A stretch of DNA of 64,000 nucleotides from positions 46,853,158 through 46,917,157 of the forward strand of contig NC_089224.1 of NCBI RefSeq assembly GCF_963924675.1, written 5' to 3'. Each line of letters starts with the position of its first letter. Within the stretch, counting starts at the first letter, position 1. The notes under the pieces are model-generated. The model saw only the letters and a list, made by a program, of their open reading frames with translations, was not told where the DNA came from and did not search any database. The translations under genes and the position numbers were made by a program. Shown here in pieces: positions 57,801 through 64,000 of this stretch. The stretch is from Phocoena phocoena. Taxonomy: Eukaryota; Chordata; Mammalia; Artiodactyla; Phocoenidae.

Positions 57801-58695
57801 TCTTGGATTGCTATGAACTTCCCTCTTAGAACTGCTTTTGCTGCGTCCCATAGGTTTTGGATCATCTTGTTTTCATTGTCATTTGTTTCTAGGTATTTTT
57901 GATTTCCTCTTTGATTTCTTCAGTGATCTCTTGGTTATATAGCAACGCGCTGTTTAGCCTCCATGTATTTGTGTTTTTTACTGTTTTTTTTTCCTGTAAT
58001 TGATTTCTAATCTCATAGCATTGTGGTCGGAAAAGATGCTTGATACGATTTCAATTTTCCAAGGTTTGATTTGTGACCCAAAATGTGATCTATTATGGAG
58101 CATGTTCTGTGTACACTAGAGAAGAAAGTGTATTCTTCTGCTTTCGGGTGGAATGTCCTAAAAATATCAATTAAGTCTATCTGGTCTTTTGTATCATTTA
58201 AAGCTTGTGTTTCCTTATTTATTTTCTGTTTGGATGATCTGTCTATTGGTGTAAGTGAGGTGTTAAAGTCCCCCACTATTATTGTGTTACTGTTGATTTC
58301 TCCTTTTATGGCTGTTAGCATTTGCCTTATGTATTGAGGTGCTCCTGTGTTGGATGCATAAATATTTACAATTGTTTTATCTTCTTCTTGGATTGATCCC
58401 TTCATCATTATGTAGTGTCCTTATCTCTTGTAACAGTCTTTAGTTTAAAGTCTATTTTATCTGATACGAGTATTGCTACTCCAGCTTTCTTGTGGTTTCC
58501 ATTTGCATGGAATATCTTTTTGCATCCCGTCACTTTGAGTCTGTATGTGTCCCTAGGTCTGAAGTGGGTTTCTTGTAGATAGCATATATAAGGCTCTTGT
58601 TTTTGAATCCATTCAGCCAGTCTGTGTCTTTTGATTGGAGCATTTAATCCATTTACATTCAAGGTGATTATCGATATGTATGTTCCTTTTACCAT
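54848..58695 (-). pseudogene. L1 ORF2 (endonuclease-reverse transcriptase), frameshifted
   Basis: An intact ORF2p nicks DNA and reverse-transcribes L1 RNA. Here the frame is split into at least six pieces. Endonuclease start: 58408-58695, with TLNVNGLNAPIKRHR and YLQETHF. Next piece: 58013-58408, with IYASNTGAPQYI and VGDFNTSLTPIDR. Linker: 57605-57865. RT fingers: 56953-57198, with [21 protein letters not shown]: 56653-56937, with [13 protein letters not shown] and [15 protein letters not shown] palm: 55952-56740, with the catalytic [13 protein letters not shown]-terminal cysteine region: 54848-55702, with [16 protein letters not shown]. Catalytic motifs survive but frameshifts near 58408 and 58045 and between later pieces inactivate it. 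Confidence 0.95.
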
Positions 58696-58799
58696 TTTCT
58701 TAATTGACTTATGTTTGTTTCTGTGGGTCGTTTTCTTCTCTTGTGTTTCCTGCTTAGAGAAATTCCTTTAGCATTTGTTTTAAAGCTGGTTTGGTGGTG

Positions 58800-59590
58800 C
58801 TGAATTCTCTTAGCTTTTGCTTGTCTGCAAAGCTTTTGATTTCTCCATCAAATCTGAATGAGATCCTTGCTTTGTAGAGTAATCTTGGTTGTAGGTTTTT
58901 TCTCTTTCATCACTTTAAATATGTCCTGCCACTCCCTTCTGGTTTGCAGAGTTTCTGCTGAAAGGTCAGCTGTTAACCTTATGGGGATTCCCTTGTATGT
59001 TATTTGTTGTTTTTCCCTTGCTGCTTTTAACATGTTTTCTTTGTATTTAATTTTTGATAGTTTGATTATTATGTGTCTTGGCGTGTTTCTCTTTGGGTTT
59101 ATCCTGTATGGGACTCTCTGTGCTTCCTGGACTTGACTATTTCTTTTCCTATGTTAGGGAAGTTTTTGACTATAATCTCTTCAAATATTTTCTCAGACCC
59201 TTTTTTTTCTCTTCTTCTTCTGGGACCCCTATAATTCGAATGTTGGTGAGTTTAATGCTCTCCCAGAGGTCTCTGAGACTGTCTTCAATTCTTTTCATTC
59301 TTTTTCTTTATTCTGCTCCCTGGCAGGTATTTTATCTTCCAGCTCACTTATCTGTTCTTCTGCCTCAGTTATCCTATTGATTCCTTCTAGAGTATTTTTA
59401 ATTTCAGTTTTTGTGTTGTTAATCACTGTTTGTTTCCTCTTTAGTTCTTCTAGATCTTTGTTAAATGTTTCTTGTATTTTCTCCATTCTGTTTCCGAGAT
59501 TTTGGATCATCTTTACTGTCATTACTCTGAATTCTTTTTCAGGTAGGTTGCCTATTTCATCTTCATTTATTTGGTCTCATAGGTTTTTTC
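58800..59590 (-). pseudogene. L1 ORF1 (RNA-binding chaperone), broken
   Basis: ORF1p is the trimeric RNA-binding protein of L1. The coiled-coil part is in 59295-59522 (MEKIQETFNKDLEELKRKQ, then heptad-like EEQISELEDKI). The C-terminal domain is in 58848-59033 (AAREKQQITYKGIPIRLTAD, REWQDIFKVMKEK). Stops and shifts separate them, so no full-length protein is possible. Boundaries are approximate. Confidence 0.88.
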
Positions 59591-59599
59591 CTTGCTCCT

Positions 59600-61167
59600 T
59601 CACCTGTAACATATTTTTTTGTTGTTTAATATTTTTTTTGATGGGTGGGGCTGTGTTCCTGTCTTGCTGGTTGTTTGGCCTGAGGCATCCAGCACTGGAG
59701 TTTGCAGGCAGTTGGACAGAGCTGGGTCTTGGTGCTGAGATGAGGATTTCCAAGAGGCCACACTCCAATTAATATTCCCTGGGGTCTGAGATTCTCTGTT
59801 CATCCCGTGGTTTGGACTTGGAGCTCCCACCACAGGAGCTCAGGCCCAACATCCGGCCTGGGAACCAAGATCCCACAAGCCGTGTGGCATGGCAATAAAA
59901 GAAAGAAAAAAAGGAGCAATACAATAACAAAGAATAAAAAACAAAATAAAATTAGAAAGATAAAAAAATATATTAGGAAAAATAAAAATATAATTGAAAC
60001 AACTGCAACAAGGTAAAATAAAACCACAACAGAAAAAAGAAAAAAAGAAAAAAAGGGTAACAAGCCAAAGGAGCAGAACAATGACAAAGTATAAAGAATA
60101 AAATAAAATTAGAAAAATAAAAGATTTATTAGAAAAAATAAAAATATAAATGAATCAACAACAGTGAATCAACAAGGTAAAACAGAACCCCAATCTCAAA
60201 GAGGAAAAAAGAAGAAAAAAAAGACCTTGGCTGTGGGGGGTGGAGTTTAGACGTGGTGGAACTTAGGGGCAGGGTTTAGGGTGGGGCCGGGCCTCTGTGT
60301 AGGATCTGCGAGGACAGGGAGAGGCAGCACGTGGAAAGGAGAACCTCTGGAGTGTGGAGTTCCAGAGTTTGGAGGTAAGGTCCTGGGTCAGCATGTGTGG
60401 GTGGGGTTTACATTCAGTGTGGTTGGAGGGGGTCTCAGAGTGTAGAGGTAGGGCCCTGGGTGGGGTGTAGGGGCAGGGCTTGGGCTCTGAGTGGCAGGAG
60501 AGAGGCTCCGAGGACAGAGGATTAGGTCTGTGAGCCCAACAGGCTCCCCAGTGCCTAAGTGGACAGGAAAAGCGCCTGCAGTGTTCCCTTCTGTTCCTCT
60601 GCTCCCCTCCCCCACTGTCTCCCCCAGGGTCTCCCCTGTCGCCACTGGACCCCTAACCATGGGTGTGTCCGGCTGGGTGTAGGAATTCCTCCCCTCCCCC
60701 CAGCTGCCCCTCAGGGGTGCCGGTCCTGTAGGTCCGGCCTTTACTTTTGCTCCCCCTTCCCTCCCTCCCACTTCCTCAGGACCTGGGCGGGCTGGAGGGG
60801 CCCTTGGTGGGCAGAGGATCAGGCCCTGGATCTCAGCAGGCTCCTGGAGGCCCAAGTAGGCAGGAGAAACCTTGCCATGCTCCCTTTTGACCCTCTGCCC
60901 TCCCAATGGTCCCCCAATTTCCCCCTTTGGGTGTGGGATCCCTTCCCCTCCCCAAGCTGCCACTCAGCAGGGGCGCCAGTCCCATCCCACCTCCACTTCT
61001 CCTCCCCACCTCACTCCCTCCCCATGCCCCACGTCCTACCTGGTTGCTGGGGGTTCCTCCCATCCCCTTGGGTGTCCACGGTCCCCCACCAGTGCCTGGT
61101 AGGTGCCCTAGTTGTGCAGAGACACAAATTCCACCTCTTCCTAGTCTGCCATCTTGACTCCGCCCCC
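59600..61167 (-). promoter_or_regulatory. L1 5' UTR / promoter region
   Basis: The distal 950 bases (60220-61167) are GC-rich, with at least two diverged copies of a unit of about 260-300 bp (starts near 60516 and 60813 on the + strand). The complement of CAAGATGGC, a YY1-type site, lies at 61148-61156, about 12-20 bases from the element's 5' end, as in human L1. An A-rich (+ strand) segment with an internal duplication occupies 59895-60215, next to a SINE-like piece (59820-59893). Confidence 0.7.
59820..60215 (+). repeat. SINE-like piece with duplicated A-rich tail, inside L1 5' UTR
   Basis: GGAGCTCAGGCCCAACATCC, GGGAACCAAGATCCCACAAGCC and GTGTGGCATGGCAATAAAAG resemble a tRNA-SINE 3' part. 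A-rich sequence follows in which AATAAAATTAGAAA...AAAAATAAAAATATAA...CAACAAGGTAAAA occurs twice (about 59945-60020 and 60100-60190). Confidence 0.6.
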
Positions 61168-61178
61168 CAGGGCTGTTT
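61168..61178. repeat. L1 target-site duplication, right
   Basis: CAGGGCTGTTT, identical to 54526-54536. Confidence 0.95.
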
Positions 61179-63274
61179 AGACCCTTAGGGTTAACCTGCT
61201 TTCTTTTATGAACTTCTGGAGGTGTGCTATGAAGACTGGAAGCAACCCCTTTACCCCCTGAGGAGGAATTGGGAAGGATCTTGGTTTATGATTTCTGGCA
61301 TCAATAGTAAATGACCATGTTTCCAAATAAATGTAAAACTGATCTGATCTTTGCTTAGAGGCATATAAGGTAAATATTAGAGGGTAGTTTTTCAAATAGA
61401 GTCTTCTTTTCAATACTTAGCATAAATGAATCTTTAAAAACTTTTTCTTCTAAAAATAAAGTGACAAAATCTTTGCTTCTTTAATGGTGAAAAAGTCTTA
61501 CCATAAATTATTTCAGTGCCTAAATGAAATGGGTACAAGTTATAAATCTGGGACTGACGTCAGAGAGGAAGCCAGCAGGATGATGACCTGCTGTGTACCA
61601 CCGAGCAATAAATAAAATACGATCTTTCTGATATGAAGAAAAAACCCAAAATGTACCCAGGCGTTCATTATAATTTTAAAGTTAATTGGAAAACTTTCCT
61701 TGGTTTGAAAGAAAAGAAACACTCTATAGATCAGGTTGAATTTGCCTTGAGGTAAACAGATCAATTCTACAAGATGCAAAAATATTCTATAGAACAGTTG
61801 GTGAACGGCAGATGAAGTGAACTGAGTTAACCATATGTGCTATCCTGTAATGATTTTAAGTGAGTCATCTGCATGACAACTAGAGAATATTTAATGCCAA
61901 ATGGTCGTATTAGCCAACAGGAATTCGGTAATCATTCTAAAGAGAGCAAACTCACATTTCATACTCTGTTCAGTTTGGAGAAGGTCACCAAAGTCTCGGA
62001 GCTCCGACACTGCCTTCTCTTCCACCTCTCCTCCTGTTTTAGGGAGAGTGCTTTGCCTTCTGATTGCTGCTTGGAAACAAACACTGCAATTTTATTTGCC
62101 TTCATATTAAAACAAAAAATGAATAAGCAAAAACAGTACACTCGAGAGCAATATGGACTCACGCTAATACACAAAGGAAGACTGTACTATTGTTTATGGA
62201 ACCGGGTTTAACCTTCTTCTTTTTACCTTTTTGGTTGGATATAAGATATTCTTGAGGTTATAGTCTCTTCCAAGCAATTAGAATATTGTTATTACAGGAA
62301 GGAGTCTGCCTCTTGAGGGGAAGTGTAATCCTACACCATGTTGAATGTGAAATGCTTGTCCACATAATGAAAGGTCTTGCCAAGAGGTGACTCCAGGGAG
62401 ATTGGTTTTTGAGGTGCTGTAAAGCTGAAGAAATCTTGATCAGGACACAAAGGCCTTGACTCTGCTTCCTTTCCTTGATGAGGATGTGGCCTCCCTAGGG
62501 CTGAGCTTGCTTCAAGAATCAAGAGATCACAATGTTTGTAAATAATCCTTGTTAAGCAGAAGCCCGAAGACTGGGAGAATAAGGGTATTTTTCCCCCCAA
62601 TACCATGCAGGTCTGAATATAAAAGGGCCAGGGAATAGCAAGAATTGGACTTTTCTTTCAAATCTGGCATACCTCTACCCCAGAGGGGAATATAAGTAGC
62701 TGCTATGTATCCTGGGAGTAAGGGGAAAACCTCCTTAAGACATGCTACATCGAACGCTGATCTGTGGACCCACATCCATTCAGTTCTGCATCTTTAGGAA
62801 CATGGAGAAGGAGTACATGTTAGCCATTTCCCCGAACTCTCACCCCTCCAAGACCACAGTAAAGTGGCCTTCGTGTGTGTTTTTAATGCTGCCATCTTTA
62901 GTCATACAACCATCTCATCATATTCTTATGTATATTTCTTTTTAAATGGCAAAAATAAATGTGCATATAAAATGATGTGGTGTGTGTAAATGAAGCCCTG
63001 GAAAGATAGTTTATTTTGTAGACAGATTACCTCCAAATCTGGGAGCTTTTGTCAAAAACATTTCAACAGTTTGTATGCTTTTCATCCTAAGCCAAAATAG
63101 AGTAAAAATAAAACGTTGAGCCAGATTCTCTTACCTCAACTGTTTGCTTATTCTGAAGGAGGTATGTTTGGATTGACATTACCTCATTTAGCGACTAAAG
63201 AAACAACTGATTGAGTTGTGTGTAATTACAGCATGCAATGTGAAATTAACCATTTACCAGATATGCAATGTACA
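61179..63274. other. SLC24A2: Intronic, nothing recognised
   Basis: About 2.1 kb of unique-looking AT-rich sequence. Small frames (for example 61873-62211, 112 codons) have no known domain. Confidence 0.4.
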
Positions 63275-63490
63275 CGGTTTCTCATTCCCGGCACTATTGA
63301 CATTTGGGGCTGGATACTTCTTTGTTGTGGGGTACTATGCTGGGCACTCTAGGATGTTTAGCAGCATCCCTGGCCTCTGCCCACTAGATGCCAATAGACC
63401 CTCCCTAACCCCTAGTTGGGACAACCAAATATGTCTCTAGACATTGCAAAATGCCCTCCGTGGGACGAAATCACCCCACTGGCACATACT
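63275..63490 (-). mobile_element. MER5B-like hAT-Charlie DNA transposon
   Basis: TTTCTCATTCCCGGCACTATTGACATTTGGGG, GGATGTTTAGCAGCATCCCTGG, CCACTAGATGCCAATAG, TAGACATTGCAAAATGCCC and GGGACGAAATCACCCC match the MER5B-type element in antisense. Terminal repeats are eroded. Confidence 0.85.
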
Positions 63491-64000
63491 GCAGTGGATA
63501 AATGTAACTGCAGTATAAGGCAGAGGTTTTTAATGATGCAGACCGGGGCTGCAAGAGTTGTGACAGAGGGTAAGGAGCAAGCTCTTCTAATGGGGAAGAT
63601 TAGGTAGGCTACAAGATTAGGGAGATTTAGTAGGCACCTGAAGTTTGTATAGGATTTTGGATTTAATCTATGGCTGGCTTATTGGTTTACCTTTAATGGT
63701 ATCTTTTGCAGTTTGATGTTTGTATTTGAAATATGCCCTGTTGGTTTCAAAGATGTTTAAGTTGGTAAATATGCCAAAATTACAATGTGTGCATTAATTA
63801 AAAATTGGGGAAATTTAAGTAAATTTTCTTTCTTTCTTTAAACTAAGACTGAATTCTTTTTGAACTTAGTAATGTGGCTCTTTTGGAATTAGAGCAGCTG
63901 GAGGTAACTGGATTGGGCATAAACTCACTGTTTTCCCTTTACAAATGCCACAAAACAAAGCCACTTGGCATTGTTTTACTGAAAGGGAAGCACTATAACA
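63491..64000. other. SLC24A2: Intronic, nothing recognised
   Basis: AT-rich end of the window. No supported feature. Confidence 0.4.

Larger units (their letters stand above)
54537..61167 (-). mobile_element. Full-length L1 retrotransposon, antisense, coding frames broken
   Basis: About 6.63 kb, bounded by a perfect 11-bp duplication. In L1 sense (minus strand) it starts GGGGGGCGGAGTCAAGATGGC, the usual L1 5' end, and has a 5' UTR (about 59600-61167), ORF1 (about 58800-59590), ORF2 (about 54848-58695), 3' UTR, an AATAAA signal (complement at 54555-54560) and a short A-rich tail (54537-54548). Full length plus an exact duplication suggests a fairly recent insertion, but both ORFs carry frameshifts, so it cannot encode its own machinery. 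It lies antisense inside SLC24A2 intron 2. Confidence 0.96.
8103..64000 (+). other. SLC24A2: Intron 2 of SLC24A2 (5' part)
   Basis: Begins with GT at 8103-8104 (AAG|GTTGGT; only a moderate match to GTRAGT at +3 and +4). If unspliced, the frame adds 21 codons rich in glycine and hydrophobic residues and stops at TAG 8166-8168. I read no sequence resembling the next coding segment of NCKX2 in the rest of the window, which agrees with the very large introns of this gene in mammals. Repeats within the intron are listed separately. Confidence 0.75.

Noticed and set aside
59800..60087. Minus-strand frame of repeated Phe/Leu
   Set aside because: Translation of the antisense of an A-rich tract inside the L1 leader.
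60388..61188. Frames of 191 and 209 codons on both strands in the L1 5' UTR
   Set aside because: GC-rich repeated promoter sequence of the L1. No conserved domain.
1..64000. CRISPR arrays, bacterial operons, integrases or phage genes
   Set aside because: No short regularly spaced repeats with unique spacers and no bacterial-type coding density. Everything fits a mammalian intron-rich locus.
8103..64000. A further SLC24A2 coding exon in the window
   Set aside because: Reading for the continuation of the cytoplasmic loop and the alpha-2 repeat motifs gave no candidate with splice sites. A targeted tblastn of human NCKX2 would settle this.

Overview
The window is mammalian nuclear DNA, most probably from a cetacean. 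The main evidence is eleven tRNA-derived SINEs of the CHR type (the Cetacea/hippo/ruminant lineage). Most are the short form with a tail-proximal GCTGTACGCGGGCCTCTCAC-like segment that I associate with whales and dolphins. Ancient eutherian repeats (MIR, L2, MER5, MaLR LTRs, old L1) fill much of the rest. There are no prokaryotic or viral genes.

One host gene is visible: the 5' end of SLC24A2 (NCKX2, the cone/brain K+-dependent Na+/Ca2+ exchanger), on the + strand. A CpG island at about 4730-5660 carries a probable non-coding first exon ending at a consensus splice donor (5145/5146). Intron 1 is about 1.9 kb. The second exon (about 7015-8102) holds a short 5' leader with three small upstream ORFs, then an intact 311-codon coding segment (7170-8102). 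That segment covers the N-terminus, the first transmembrane cluster and the whole alpha-1 repeat. Everything from 8103 to 64000 is read as the start of a very large intron 2. I found no further coding exon.

The intron is made of repeats and unique sequence. A probable solo ERV LTR lies at 12353-13141. Antisense old L1 pieces lie at 13600-15770, 16100-16830, 20655-21575, 33665-34057, 44940-47000, 48410-49020 and 52205-52640. CHR SINEs are scattered through it, eight of eleven antisense to the gene. MER5-group DNA transposons lie at 33580-34395 (interrupted), 40253-40441 (complete, 189 bp, with TIRs and a TSD) and 63275-63490.

The largest single element is a full-length antisense L1 (54537-61167), flanked by a perfect 11-bp target-site duplication. 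It has an AATAAA signal, recognisable but broken ORF2 and ORF1, and a long GC-rich 5' UTR with internal repeats. A YY1-type motif lies about 12 bases from its 5' end.

I did not find a new biological system. The observations most worth checking are a possible chimeric SINE-L1 insertion inside a MER5 element (33654-34307), the repeat architecture of the cetacean L1 5' UTR, the upstream ORFs in the SLC24A2 leader, an intermediate form of CHR SINE (43233-43507), and the intact alpha-1 exon of a cone exchanger in a lineage known for cone-vision loss.
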